DNA from: Tetranychus cinnabarinus
Lineage: Eukaryota > Arthropoda > Arachnida > Trombidiformes > Tetranychidae
Direction: 5' to 3'
NCBI GenBank assembly: GCA_022266195.1
Contig: WHVY01000007.1
Coordinates: 2,790,001 to 2,854,000 of the forward strand
Length of the DNA: 64,000 bases
How positions within the stretch are numbered: position 1 is the first letter of the stretch; every line of letters starts with the position of its first letter. Position numbers and translations under genes: made by a program. The notes below the pieces were generated by a model, which was not told the origin of the DNA, made no database searches, and was given only the letters and a program-made list of their open reading frames with translations. Positions 37,827 to 49,275 of this stretch are shown piece by piece.

Positions 37827-40800
37827 ATGAGTCAAGTGGAATGCCTTGATCCACAATTTGAATGTGGCCTTTATGAAGTCTGGTGTAGTGGTATCATTGA
37901 CGCACTCATCTATAAATTAAACAGTCAAGATGAGGTAAGCTAAATACAAATCACTTGGCTCTTATTTTGAGTAACGTATTGTAAACATTCTATTGATAAA
38001 TTTTGCTTATTTTGATTCTATCTATTTTAGGATACAAATCACCCCAATGGACTAACATTGGAAGAAAAGTTTTCCCATTATCAAGGCCAATTAGATCTAC
38101 CAAACTTGCGAAAGTTGAAACCAGATCTTTACGAAATCCTGTTGTCAAATGTCGGACATCTCGTGAGAAAAGTATGCTCAGAAATTCCTGATCCATGTGA
38201 TAAATTATCATTTCAATCACGATTCTTGGAAAATATTTTCTTGAATGTACTGCGAGAAAATGGACTTCTTACGGAACCAACAAAATATTACTATGAATCA
38301 GTTCTAGACATTTTCTCTCAAACCACATTCGGATTACCCTTTTTCATTGATCTCATGAGTGATCAAGGATGGTATAAATATGGATCCAAATTCCTTGCTC
38401 TTTTTTCGGACGTAGATCAAGTTAAAACCATCTTGACCAAGCTGGAAGAGCTTTCTTGTGATACACATCTTACCGTCTTGAAAGTTATATGGTTTATCGA
38501 AGCATCTCTAACTAAATATGAAGATGATGATGCGTTGCTGAGGTTTATTGAGGAAGCAAATCTATTAAGAGAACAATCTTCAGTAAAAACATTTGACTTG
38601 AGAGAAAATTTAAATATATATCTTTCGATACTCAATGTTTACCTTGAAGCCTTTTTAGTAAACACTGCTAAAGTGGCTGCACGTGAATGGGGCTTGGATA
38701 AGCCAGTTGATCCAAATAACTGTCAATCTGATAAAAAACTACCTAAAATTACAATAGGATTTGAACCAGTTTCATCAATAAGTTCTCTTATTTCAGATCT
38801 AGAGAAGAATTTGTTTCCTGATCAGCAATATTCTAACGCGGACCTTCTTATTGACTGTTTCAAAGACCCAAAAAGTGCTGCTATTCTTGAAATGATTGCC
38901 TCAATCTCTGGAATTTATGAGTTACTAAAAGTCATAGCTGCAGAAATTGAAGCTTGGCCGTTAGACCAGCTGAAATTTGACGTATTTGATGCCATAAAAT
39001 CTACCTGGGACGCAGGGAAAGATAAAGCTGACGCAATTGAACTTTCTTTCTGGGGGCTTTTTTCACTCAAGCGTTTCTTTGCTCCAGATCGTGAGGAATG
39101 TCGTTTTCTCACAATCGCAGTTCTTAACACTGGAGTACCAAAATTTATTGATATTTTGGAAGTGGTTTCCTCTGAAACTTACCTCGATCCTTACGTAATG
39201 CATGCCTTAGGTGATGCTATAGCGAGATCTGAAAGAGTTGAATATATGGATGACCTTATTTTGATTCTCAAAAGAGTTCTTAGATCTCTCAAATCTAGAA
39301 AACGTATTACAGCATTCTTCAAAGCTCGAGTAGATTTATTTGGACTTTTTACTTATGGCAAGCCACACAAAAGTAAACTTGATTTGCTGATAAATCATTA
39401 CTCATCTGGTTCCATCATGTATGACCAAGTTCGGGATGACATTTTATTAAGTGCATACCTTTCTCCCTATAATTTTCTCGAACGAATGATTGCTGATGCT
39501 TTGGAACATCGTCATACCATGTTACCTTTTTTATGCAAGTTATTCTGTATGGAATTGTCTCCAGTTTGTTCTTCTGTTGTTGACACAAGATTTGAAAATA
39601 CTTGCTTAGAAACTTTACTGAATAGTCGACTCTCGACGCCTCCATCAAATGTCACTGTTCAAGGTTTAATGATCGTCATCAAAGAAATTCATACCTATTA
39701 TTCCCATGCTAAAAACCCGGTACTACCCAGAGTATTCACATTGGAAAGGCTTATGTTATGTTTTGCTTGGGATGGATGCTGTGACCCATTATATTCTGTT
39801 GAAGCAAAGATTTCATTATTTAAATTAATTCAAAGCTTGTCTGATGCTTATGACACTCCGTGGGATTTGGTCAAGAAGGAACCTTTCAATATTGTTTATA
39901 ATTTGCTGCAATTTATTGATTACTTTTGTTATGATGGAAGTAAGAAGGACGGTATACTCAGTATTATTGAATACGTAATGAACAAAAAAGTTTGTCGCAA
40001 GTTAACGGATTCAGAATTTGAGTGGATACGAGCTCGTTCAAATTTTCACGATGAAGAACCCTGTTTGTTGGCTCTTCTTCAACCGTGGCTTCAAAGTAGG
40101 CTGAGTAAATTTATAGACGTATCTAAGATGAAAGCTGTTGAAGTTTTATTGCTTGCTGCCTTTTGTAAAGACAATGTCTGGGTTCGTTATGCCAATCGTC
40201 CTCGAATTTTTAAGTAAGTAAATTTATCAAATTTTAGCTACACTTTTTTACTCACTTTTCAATTATTTTCATTCTTTTTTTTATTTGTAGTGACTATTAC
40301 CTCAAAGGACAACTTGCATTCATGCTGAGGATTATCAGTCGAGATGATTATGATAATTTATTTTACTTCTTATGTCATTTCCTTACAATCGACGAAACTA
40401 TTTGTGCACTGGTTCGGGGTTATGAGTCACAAGTAGAATATGGACCAATTAACACTGAATATATAACTAATTGTTTGCTCGATTGTTTTGAGTTCCATTG
40501 TGAGAATTATTACAAAGAGCCTCATAATTATCATTGTAAAAAAGTAATTAAACCAGGGCTTCCCAAAGAAAAGCTTATTCCAATAGCATTTCGGCATATA
40601 AATCACATGTATGACTTCTTGACAGCGACCAGCGCTGATGCAGAAAGAATCGGGAAAACATTGACAAAGTTTGCTCAGCAGATGAAGGAACTTAATGTCG
40701 ATGCTTTCAAATGGTTCTTCGAGAAGGATATTCCCCTCGATATGCGATCAAAACACATTTTACGGGAACTTTATGGACCGCTGTACCATATACCGAAGCC

Positions 40801-40831
40801 ATATAAAGAACCTTCCCTTAGACCTGGATAG
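37827..40831 (+). CDS. Unrecognised large helical protein, 943 residues
   Basis: Coding exons 37827-37934, 38031-40213 and 40291-40831 keep frame across both introns (the first phase 0; the second interrupts an Asn codon as AA|T). The second intron is 77 nt. The product has no signal peptide, no low-complexity linker and no repeat that I can define. It is an almost continuous series of amphipathic helices rich in Leu, Asp, Glu and Phe, like HEAT/ARM scaffold proteins (for example LSFWGLFSLKRFFAPDREEC; MLPFLCKLFCMEL; YYLKGQLAFMLRIISRDDYD). The C terminus ends in a Pro-rich YHIPKPYKEPSLRPG. I compared it from memory with Mediator 23/24, NELF-B, NELF-C/D and glomulin and found no convincing colinear match. 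The promoter and 5' UTR appear to be shared by duplication with UBE2V. Confidence 0.8.
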
Positions 40832-41422
40832 AAGTGTTTATGCCCTTATGGAATGAATCCTCCATGGAAGTTAATCGATCACTTTGTGAAAAGGAAAAAG
40901 TTGCCTTTGAAACAACTTATGGGCAAAATGATCTTAAAGTATCAAACCAACTGTTGGAATAACTTGAATCTTTTGCTCGCATTCGTATAAAGCCCATCTT
41001 CATTATATTGTTTTTCATCACTTTAAATATTTGTTATTTGTTTCTTTAAAATGTTTACTTTTGTATTTAAACAAGAACTAAAATAGATAAAATTCAAATT
41101 ATTAACGTAAAAGCTTTAATTCAGTTTTATCTTTTAAAAAATAGCGTTTAACAATATATTTTTTCATAATATCACTCTACTTTTTTCTGTAAAAAGGCAA
41201 AGAGAGAGGGAAATAAAAACAAAAGAGTTAACAATTAACAGTTGGTTGACTAGAATCGAATTAAGGTTCAAATCAAAACCCAATGGATTACATCAAAAGT
41301 TTATGTTAAAAGACAATGTTAAATGTTAATGAAAAGAGTGGATTGAAAAGAGGTGAAAAAAGTTTGACCAAACAAAGAAAACAAAAAATCAACTTTGATC
41401 ATTTGGTGAACCAGAAAGATGA
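40832..41422. other. 3' flanks between convergent genes
   Basis: AT-rich DNA between the stop of the 943-residue gene and the stop of the minus-strand protease, presumably holding both 3' UTRs. Nothing else is seen. Confidence 0.5.
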
Positions 41423-42295
41423 TCATCGTTCTGCAAGATATCTTCCAATCCAGTCAACATAAGAAGAGACTCTCGAGTAAAGACCTGGAAGCAATGGACG
41501 AGCACAACCAACACCAGTGGAAACGACACCAATAACGGCCCAATGATCAGCCAGTTTGTACAACAAAGGTCCACCAGAATCACCATGACAAGCATCTCGT
41601 CCTCCTTTTTGATAACCCGCACAAATTAGATGATCGTGAATGGGAAAAAGATAACCCGATGAACGATACCAACTTTGACACTTTTTGTTGTCCACAACGG
41701 AAAGTTTAGCCTTCTGTAAAATATCACTGTAAGCTTCACTTTTTTCACTTCGTTTTCCCCAACCAACCACAATGGCCTCTTGTCCAGCATAAGAGATCTC
41801 AGAGGAAGGAACACATACTGGCCAAGCATATTCAGAGAAACGAATCTCTTGGCGAGTTCGAAGAAGAGCAATATCAGCTTTTGATCCCGTCTCGGAATCG
41901 ACGATACCAGCATAATCGTTGTGAATGACAATCTTTTCAATGGCATAATCTCTCGAGTTGTGGTCTTGTCGATTCAAATGAAACTCACCGATGCGAGCCA
42001 TGAAAGAAGCAGGAGATTTATTGTAGACACAATGAGCTGCCGTTAAGATCCATCTTTTGGCAATGATGACGCCACCACAAAAGTGTTCACCATTTCGTCG
42101 AACTGAAACTGTCCACGGAAATTCACCGTCAAACGTATCATTTCCAGCGACCACTCGTGAGTTGCGAGGAATATGCTGTTTACCGCAACCAGCGTTTTTT
42201 CGAGGTATACCGTAAACACAACAAGAATCACGGTTGAACCAGATTGATGAGCAATAGTAATAAAAGATCAAAATGAAGATAAACTTGAGGCACAT
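41423..42295 (-). CDS. Secreted trypsin-like serine protease (S1A), intronless
   Basis: This 290-residue preproenzyme hydrolyses peptide bonds after Arg/Lys. A hydrophobic signal peptide covers about residues 1-18. A short Cys-containing propeptide leads to the activation site NSR|VVAG (Arg47/Val48). The catalytic triad is His88 (TAAHC), Asp141 (DIALL) and Ser240 (GDSGGP), and Asp234, six residues before the Ser, gives trypsin-type specificity. The propeptide Cys (GCGK) and a Cys near the catalytic domain's middle (PVCVP) suggest that the light chain stays disulphide-linked, as in arthropod clotting-type proteases. No clip domain is present. The whole gene is a single exon with an ATG at 42295. 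Roles could be digestive, developmental or immune, and the sequence does not decide between them. Confidence 0.92.
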   Translation of the reverse strand: MCLKFIFILIFYYYCSSIWFNRDSCCVYGIPRKNAGCGKQHIPRNSRVVAGNDTFDGEFPWTVSVRRNGEHFCGGVIIAKRWILTAAHCVYNKSPASFMARIGEFHLNRQDHNSRDYAIEKIVIHNDYAGIVDSETGSKADIALLRTRQEIRFSEYAWPVCVPSSEISYAGQEAIVVGWGKRSEKSEAYSDILQKAKLSVVDNKKCQSWYRSSGYLFPIHDHLICAGYQKGGRDACHGDSGGPLLYKLADHWAVIGVVSTGVGCARPLLPGLYSRVSSYVDWIGRYLAER

Positions 42296-44167
42296 GCTAA
42301 TGAAAGGGAGAATAAATTGTGAACCAATTGGAAAAATTCGGATTGTTCATTTCGGTTGAACCAAAGACCAACTCAGCGAAACAACAGTCAACAGGAAAAA
42401 GAGAGAGCCAAAAGGATAGTGAGAACAAGTAACAAACTGTAAATAAAGAAGTATCTTTTTTTATTTCTCGTCATTCACCATCTAACCATTAAAATACCTT
42501 GAATTATATCATCACCTTCATCATCATTCTCAACACTATTACCATCATTAATTATCTGAATTATTTTGGCCAAAAGTGGACATTCGATGATGGCGAAAGA
42601 GAAAAGCAAGAAAAAAAAATATTAACCCTCCGCCCTCACTTTCTAAACTTTTTCTGTCAACAATTATTTTCATCGTCTTTCTTCTTCTAGTCCTTTTTTA
42701 CCTCTCTCCTCTCACTCTCTCTTTCAATCTTCCTCCTTTCTTCCCTCCTTAAATCTCCTTCCCTATCATCATCTTCATCTTCAACTTTACCTCCATCATT
42801 ATCATCTAACTCTCTCTTTTTATTATTTTGGCTTTGGTTTTCATCACAATCAACTTCACTGTTCTGCTTACAATCACTGTCCCACTAACCTATTCAAATG
42901 GCGATCCTAATATAGTCTACCAATCACCGGCCAACTCCTACTTCACATCATCATCATAATAACGGCACTCGGAACAAGTTTAAGGGCTCAATCGAAATTT
43001 AGCATATCAAGGTTGATGGCCGGCTTTGTCTTGATATTTTCTCTTCTTTTCTTGCCTTTCATTTATTATTCACTCTTTCGATCATCATCATCATCATCTT
43101 ACCTACATGAAAACCACAACAATTGTAATCATCCTTTTCCATCCTTCGAAAGTGACATAGTTTTCACTTTATTCCGGGAGACTGTTTTTATCCCTTTTTA
43201 TTTCAACAACAATTGACTTACCAACTGGCCATTGAACTCTAAATTTAATTTCAAAATCTCAACATTAATAATCTTCCCAAAAGAAACACTATTTAAATTT
43301 TCATTCAATTTTCACTTTATTATCATTGAATTCAAGAGTTTAATGCTAAAATGCCATAAACTGCAAATCGACTTGATATTGAATTGTCTTTTGCCTTAAT
43401 TTTTAGACTTGATTTTTCTGAAAAAATGAAAGATTTGTTATTCCTTTCGTCACAAGTTTGCAACTTTTTCTGTGTTTACGATCAGTTAATTTTGAATTGT
43501 GCTCTAACAATTGTAGGCATTTAGAGGTGAATCTGATGATTTGGTTTTTGATTAATAATAAAGTAAAGAGTAGTGGGTCAATGAACTTTGATTGGTCAAT
43601 CATGATCAACACAGTGAGTATTGAAAGTTGAACTACTGAGCTGTTAATAGATTGTAGACTGGACTATTTAATGATTGTTACTTCTATTTTATTTTGCATA
43701 TACTTTTTAGATGATACTATTATTATAACTGGGTTAGAAGTGGTCAGTTTAATGAGAAGCTCATCAATTTAACCCAATCGATCATCATTTGGATTAGTAA
43801 TGGAAGCTTTGAGTACATTTATTTTATCTTTAGCATTATGTACCAAAGTAGCTGGATTAGCTGGTAACAGTTCAAACTTTGCGAAGGCGAAAGTAATTTG
43901 CCATTTTAATTCACAAACAATAATTTGCTACTTTTAATGAGCAAAGAGCGATTCTATTTAACAGAAACAGCTAATTTCACTTTTGTTTATAAAAATTGAC
44001 GCTTTTATTTTTGCTTAATTTTGGACTAAAGGAGTTAAACAAGTTATAATGTAACTAATTAGCATGAATTTAATTTTGGACTGTTGATGAATTTATTGAT
44101 CATTGCTATAAGAATATTGCATGAATAAGTTGATAGATATCATGGTTTGAAATAGAAAGATAATTGG
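42296..44167. other. Intergenic region with pyrimidine-rich block
   Basis: It lies between the protease promoter and the left RpL35 repeat arm. 42650-42830 is strongly pyrimidine-rich. A 66-codon ORF from ATG 43016 to 43216 begins with a signal-like hydrophobic run followed by poly-Ser encoded by a (TCA)n microsatellite. It could be a small secreted peptide but has no other support. Confidence 0.45.
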
Positions 44168-45132
44168 TTGAAATACCTTTATTCTAACAGAGCCATCAAG
44201 TGAGAATTCAAATTGATTGGTAGACTATTATGACTTTGATATTTACAATTAAATGAAGACGCGATAATTAATAAAAATTAAAGATATAAATTATGATTCA
44301 TTTTATGCGGTATTGCAATATATTAATAAAAATGCCTCTAGATGGCAGTATAGTTTTCCACGTTAACAACGGAAGTTGATTTCTTGTGTTAAAAATTACT
44401 CGGCATTTTGGATCTATTTTATTGGATTTTGTGATTAAATTTAATTAATAATTTAAAATTAGGTAAGTAAATTTTATACATTCAATAACAATTTAACTGT
44501 AAAAATGAAGATTTGTTAGTAATCTTTGAAATAATTTATAGTTATACAGTTGTAAATATACATATCTGACCACTTGCCTTCTTTTCCTGTTTATCAATAG
44601 ATTTTTATATTCACCAAAATGTCTAAAGTAAAGACCAAGGATCTCCGTGGTAAAAAGCGAGAGGAATTAACAAAAAAGTTAAATGAATTCAAACAAGAAT
44701 TGGCCAACCTTAGGGTTGCAAAAGTTACTGGTGGAACTGCATCCAAATTGTCAAAGATATCTGTTTTCCGTAAGAACATAGCTCGTGTTTTGACAATTAT
44801 GTCACAAAATCAGAAGGAAAATTTGAAGAAATTTTACAGAAGAAAGAAGCGAATTCCAACTGATTTAAGACCTAAATTAACCCGAGCTAAACGACGTGAA
44901 TTAACAGCAACAGAGAAATCAAAGAAAACAAAGAAAGAGATGACAAAATTACGCCGATTTCCTAAGGTTAAATACTATCTTAAAGCCTAAGGATCTTCTA
45001 TTAAAATGTTTAATTGATTGATTTGATTTGTAAGTTATCAACTCAAGTTGTATAATGTGTTTGTCTAATTTTATTATAAATTATCATTAAATGAACATGT
45101 TATTCAACAAAAAATACATTAGTTCTACCTCT
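44168..45132 (+). repeat. RpL35 segmental duplication, left arm of inverted pair
   Basis: About 965 bp are repeated in reverse complement at 49276-50242, covering the upstream region, noncoding exon, intron, whole CDS and 3' UTR of RpL35. The two arms enclose UBE2V and Rac1. Differences are few (for example one synonymous ATT/ATC in the CDS and scattered flank substitutions), so the duplication is recent or maintained by gene conversion. Confidence 0.9.
44619..44990 (+). CDS. RpL35: Ribosomal protein L35 (uL29), copy A
   Basis: 123 residues, the usual length for eukaryotic L35 of the large ribosomal subunit near the exit tunnel. It begins MSKVKTKDLRGKKREEL and carries the uL29 helical hairpin (ELANLRVAKVTGG, SKISVFRKNIARVLT), followed by the eukaryote-specific basic tail (RKKRIPTDLRPKLTRAKRR, then RFPKVKYYLKA). 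The ATG lies about 18 nt after a splice acceptor (caatag|attttta), with a donor at 44462 (attag|gtaagt), so exon 1 is noncoding. A polyadenylation-like attaaa lies near 45086. The protein is identical to copy B. Confidence 0.96.
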   Translation: MSKVKTKDLRGKKREELTKKLNEFKQELANLRVAKVTGGTASKLSKISVFRKNIARVLTIMSQNQKENLKKFYRRKKRIPTDLRPKLTRAKRRELTATEKSKKTKKEMTKLRRFPKVKYYLKA

Positions 45133-45600
45133 TATTTTAAAATTTTTGATACCAAATCATTCTGATCCATTCACAAACATAACAGATCAGTTGATAATTA
45201 TCACAGCTGACTAATGTCATTGATTACTGAATTACTAGTTCAAATTATTATTTTCACTACAAGTGCAATAACGTATGGTATAGTATTTCGTTCATAAAAT
45301 CACACTAAACAAAGACGAGTGCAAAAGATTGTTTTTTTTTTGTGTTAGCCTCACTTCTAAATTCATCAATTATTCATTGTGGGATGCTAAGTGTTAGAGT
45401 ATAAAACTTCTGAATGGGAAGCCTATTTCTGTGATTTACCGATTTGAATATTCTTTAACTTCGAATTCAAAAATGAATTCAGTTGTTTCAATAACTAACC
45501 TTCAATATTAGGTTGAAGCAATTTTACAAGCTATTCGAGATTTGTGAAATTCTCGTGCATTATTGCTCACTCGGGTACAATAACTATTTAGTTATTGTAA
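45133..45600. other. Short intergenic spacer before the duplicated promoter block
   Basis: Unique AT-rich DNA between the RpL35 arm and the copied promoter block. No gene seen. Confidence 0.5.
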
Positions 45601-46155
45601 TAGAATCATTTGAATAGTTATCTTGCCGCATTAATAACTTACTAATTTACCAATCTTTTACAATTTACTAATTTTAAACGATTTATACATGATTTGTAAA
45701 TGGAAGTTTTATGAAAGTTTCAAACGGATATTAATAAAATAAATTGAAATTCAATGATTGGTTAATGTTTTTGAATTCTCAACTTCTCCTTTATTCAATC
45801 TAAATTTTTGGTTAAAATTATTTACAGAGTAATTAGATTTTTATTCATATTATTTTGATCAGTGCAATATAAAAATTATACTTGGCGCCAAAAAAGCCAA
45901 TAATAATTGAAAGAAGTGACTACCAGTTCTCACGCCATCTCTAACCAAGTATCAATTCAAAATTCATTGTCCTAAGTAAAGTTACTTATTTGCGTTATTT
46001 TATACTGTTCCGTCAATCAAATTATTTATTTGGTAAGTATATTTTAATAATGATGTTTGACATCCATTTATCAACTTGCTTGTTGATGTTAATCAGATCA
46101 ATGTAATTTTATTTGTTTCATTATTTGTTTATCTATTCTGTTTTCAGCAGGTCCA
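45601..46155 (+). repeat. Duplicated upstream block, copy B (UBE2V promoter, exon and intron)
   Basis: This is the same-orientation copy of 37201-37738, with a 14-nt insertion near its left end and other small indels. The donor (ttatttg|gtaagt, near 46034) and acceptor (ttcagcag|gtcca, 46150) are kept. The UBE2V coding start at 46180 lies about 30 nt beyond the acceptor, so this block is probably UBE2V's promoter, noncoding first exon and first intron. Confidence 0.85.
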
Positions 46156-46179
46156 TATATACACATAGAGTTAATTCTC

Positions 46180-47241
46180 ATGTCAGTCAACACGTCAGGA
46201 GCCGTTGTTGTTCCAAGGAACTTCAGATTATTAGAGGAGCTTGAACAAGGCCAGAAGGGTGTTAGTGATGGAACCATCAGCTGGGGCCTTCAAGATGATT
46301 CCGATATGACTCTAACTCAATGGACTGGAATGATCATCGGTCCTCCTAGGGTAAATATGCTGTTTCACTGATTTACCACTCAGATATGCCAATGAGTTTA
46401 CCTTCTACATTCTATCTATCAAGATAAGCGCACCAAATATAGATTGATTACTTTATTCCTTGTATGAATAGGAAATGATTTGATTATCATCCATTTTTTC
46501 ATGCTCATAATGAGGATGATCATTGTCTTTCATGCAGTCGTCATTATTCTGACTGAACATCGCTGCTTTCAACTTTTCTTTTCCCTTGCAAACTCGGCTG
46601 TATGCTTTTATGCATTTCTTTGATAAAACACCCTCGAAAATGTTTTGATTTATGACTGACTTTCATTTTCTCTTCTTTCTACAGACTCCATATGAAAATA
46701 GGATTTACAGCCTTAAAGTAGAATGTGGTTTAAATTATCCGGACGAACCTCCAACTGTTAGATTTATTTCAAAAATAAAAATGAACGGTGTCAACGAGAA
46801 TAATGGAGTTGTAAGATGGATTTTATTTTATTCTTTATGTGAATCATTTTTTCATCATCACGATCAAAAAACGCTGTTTTGTTTTCTTGCCATTAAGCAT
46901 ATGCAAAAATGAAACCGGGCCTCATGACAAACTTTAAAACAGTTTGTTAGTTGATTCATTTACTTGAAATCTAGTATCTGTTTACAAAGGATACAAAAGA
47001 AAACATCACTGCCTGTTTGTTGACATTTCTTATGATGAAATCTGGTTGTTGACCTTACCAAGAACTTGTACTAAATGTCTTGTTTTTCACTTTATTCCAG
47101 GTTGATCGCAGAAGTATACCTGTGTTAGCAAGGTGGCAAAGAAATTACTCCATTAAAACTGTTTTGCAAGAGCTTCGCCGGGGTATGACGCTGAAGGAAA
47201 ATATGAAATTAAGTCAACCTCCAGAAAGTTCTACTTTTTAA
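46180..47241 (+). CDS. Ube2v: Ubiquitin-conjugating enzyme variant (UBE2V/Mms2/Uev1A)
   Basis: UBE2V proteins pair with Ubc13 (UBE2N) to build Lys63-linked ubiquitin chains in DNA-damage tolerance and innate signalling. Three coding exons, 46180-46350, 46685-46810 and 47101-47241, all phase 0, give 145 residues, the length of human UBE2V2. It shows VPRNFRLLEELEQGQKG, WTGMIIGPPR, YSLKVECGLNYPDEPPTVRF, and the C-terminal RSIPVLARWQ with LQELRR...ENMKLSQPPE. The active-site Cys and HPN motif of true E2s are absent, as expected for a UEV. The start ATG follows the duplicated upstream block closely. Confidence 0.96.
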
Positions 47242-47992
47242 AAATAATGTCAAAAAACAAAAAAAAATCACAAATTGGTAACATAAACATCTACAATGTT
47301 AGTCACCCTAATCCAAAAAAATTTCAACTTCTAATGAAATCAACAAAAACAACTGATTTTTCTTTATAATAACAACTAATATTTCTTTCTGTGCACGTAC
47401 GGATTAAAAAACTTACCATAAATATATATAAATATACACAAATTATATAATCATGGAAAAAGACTCGCATTGCAACAAAAAATGATAATCACTTCTTTTT
47501 AGCTTAGAATTTTTTTGTTTATTTGTTTTCCTGTCTCAATCCGGTTAATCTTGCTTCAGATACATCAGCATCTACATCATTCAGCGCAATTATTTTCAAT
47601 TGATTGATTTGATGAAAATTAACAGTGAGAAGAACAAAAACGAGAAGAAAAAACTAAGAGACAGGGAAAGTGAGAGAGTGGAAGAGAAGGGTTAGTTTTA
47701 CAGAAATTTAAAGAAAATGGGTGAGCAAAAAGGAAAGAAAAAGGCGAGAAAATAATAATTAGAAAGTAAAAGGAGGGAGACAAGAGAAATAGCGGAAGAA
47801 AAAAAGGAAGAAGCAAAGGAAGTCGAAGATAGGAATAGTGCGGAGGAGAGTGAGATATACAGAACAAAAAAGGAAAGAAAAATCAGAGAGAAATAGAGGG
47901 AGAGACATAGCAATAGTCATCTTTCCAATTTTATCGTTTCATCGGGTCTTTTTTTTTGATTTTTGCTTTTCTTTACTTTCCATCTTCTTTCT
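47242..47992. other. 3' flanks of convergent UBE2V and Rac1
   Basis: Contains a strongly purine-rich plus-strand stretch at 47630-47905 that makes low-complexity ORFs on both strands. No gene is supported. Both 3' UTRs must lie here. Confidence 0.55.
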
Positions 47993-48571
47993 TTACAACA
48001 GAACACAACGACGTTTTCTTTTAATTTTGGGCACTGGACATAATACAGCTCTTATGGCTTCATCGAAAACAGTTTTCAGTCCTTTTTGGGTTAAAGCAGA
48101 GCACTCCAAATATTTAACAGCTCCAATCTCCTTGGCCATGGTTAAAGCTTGAGGATAAGTTATGGGAGCCAATTTTCTTTCTTTCAGTTTCTCAATTGTT
48201 TTTGCATCATCACGTAAATCAAGTTTGGTTCCAACAAGTATAATAGGAGTGTTCGGTGAATGATGACTTACTTCGGGAAACCATTTAGCTCGGACATTTT
48301 CAAATGACGCTGGATTGACCAAGGAAAAACATATAAGAAAAACATCAGTCTGTGGATAAGATAAAGGCCTCAATCTGTCATAATCTTCTTGTCCTGCTGT
48401 ATCCCAAAGTCCAAGGTTAATAGGTTTACCATCAACCATAACATTGGCTGAATAGTTGTCAAACACTGTTGGTATATATTCACCAGGAAAGGCGTTGGTT
48501 GTATAACTGATCAATAGGCAAGTTTTACCCACGGCACCATCACCAACTACAACACATTTAATAGCTTGCAT
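47993..48571 (-). CDS. Rac1: Rac1 small GTPase, intronless
   Basis: 192 residues, the same length as animal Rac1, which switches between GTP and GDP states to drive lamellipodial actin assembly through WAVE and PAK. All motifs are intact: P-loop GDGAVGKT (10-17), switch I with Thr35 in EYIPTVFDNY, DTAGQE with Gln61, TKLD (115-118), SAL (about 158-160), the polybasic KIKRKRR tail and the CVLL box for geranylgeranylation at Cys189. The gene is a single exon, unlike most animal Rac genes, but lacks signs of decay. A cluster of TATCGAT motifs lies about 250 nt upstream. Confidence 0.96.
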   Translation of the reverse strand: MQAIKCVVVGDGAVGKTCLLISYTTNAFPGEYIPTVFDNYSANVMVDGKPINLGLWDTAGQEDYDRLRPLSYPQTDVFLICFSLVNPASFENVRAKWFPEVSHHSPNTPIILVGTKLDLRDDAKTIEKLKERKLAPITYPQALTMAKEIGAVKYLECSALTQKGLKTVFDEAIRAVLCPVPKIKRKRRCVLL

Positions 48572-49275
48572 TGTTTTATTTTGATAATAATATAAGTATT
48601 AATATATGTTAATAGGTATAAGAATTAAAAAAAGAGGTGATTAAAATAGTTAGAAAAGACAGAACACTTATTTATTAATTGGCCACTGAGTTAAAAAATG
48701 AGTGTATACAAAAACAAGATGAGAAAAAAATTAAGTCTTTTACAAAACTCAACTCCAGCAAAAACATTCAATCTCTTTAACTTACTCCGATAGTGAAAAA
48801 ATTTACACCAGCGATATCAATATCGATGCTGAAATATCGATATTTTTGTTTTCGATATTTATCGTCAACGCCAATCCCAGCGGGATAAAGGCAATAAAGT
48901 AACCAGTTACTTTTCTCGGTTACAGAATAATTGGTTACTTTTATGATTGAATTAAATATAATATTTAAAAACATTTCAAGCCAAAAAGTTCAGAATTTTG
49001 TTGGCTCAAGGTTCAATTACTATAGTGATACTAAACTTATTGAATGGGTGAAACTTGAGCGTACTCAGCAAAGCTTTCAGATGTTTTAATAGATAATGGA
49101 AGTCGAAATTAAATGATTTCAGAATTAAATTAAGTTTCATTTGCAGCTTAGTTTCTTTTAGTCAACTATTGTTATTATTTTTGATCATATGAATTTTGGT
49201 TGTTGTTTGTTAAATGTGGTTAGCCCTGAGATTTACCTGAAAACTTTGGGGATAGAAAGTAAAAATACAAAGAGA
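48572..49275. other. Intergenic region between Rac1 promoter and RpL35 copy B
   Basis: It holds the Rac1 upstream region, including the TATCGAT cluster. The rest is unremarkable AT-rich DNA. The 65-codon minus-strand ORF (48777-48974) is not supported. Confidence 0.5.
48811..48865. promoter_or_regulatory. Cluster of TATCGAT (DRE-like) motifs upstream of Rac1
   Basis: TATCGAT at 48821-48827, the palindrome ATATCGATAT at 48834-48844 and further CGATAT/TATCG half-sites to 48865 lie 240-295 nt upstream of the Rac1 ATG. TATCGATA is the core DRE element bound by DREF at insect housekeeping promoters. Use in this organism is inference. Confidence 0.4.

Noticed and set aside
37827..40831. Assignment as Mediator MED24/MED23, NELF-B, NELF-C/D or glomulin
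   Set aside because: Remembered blocks of those proteins do not align in colinear order, so I left the gene unnamed.
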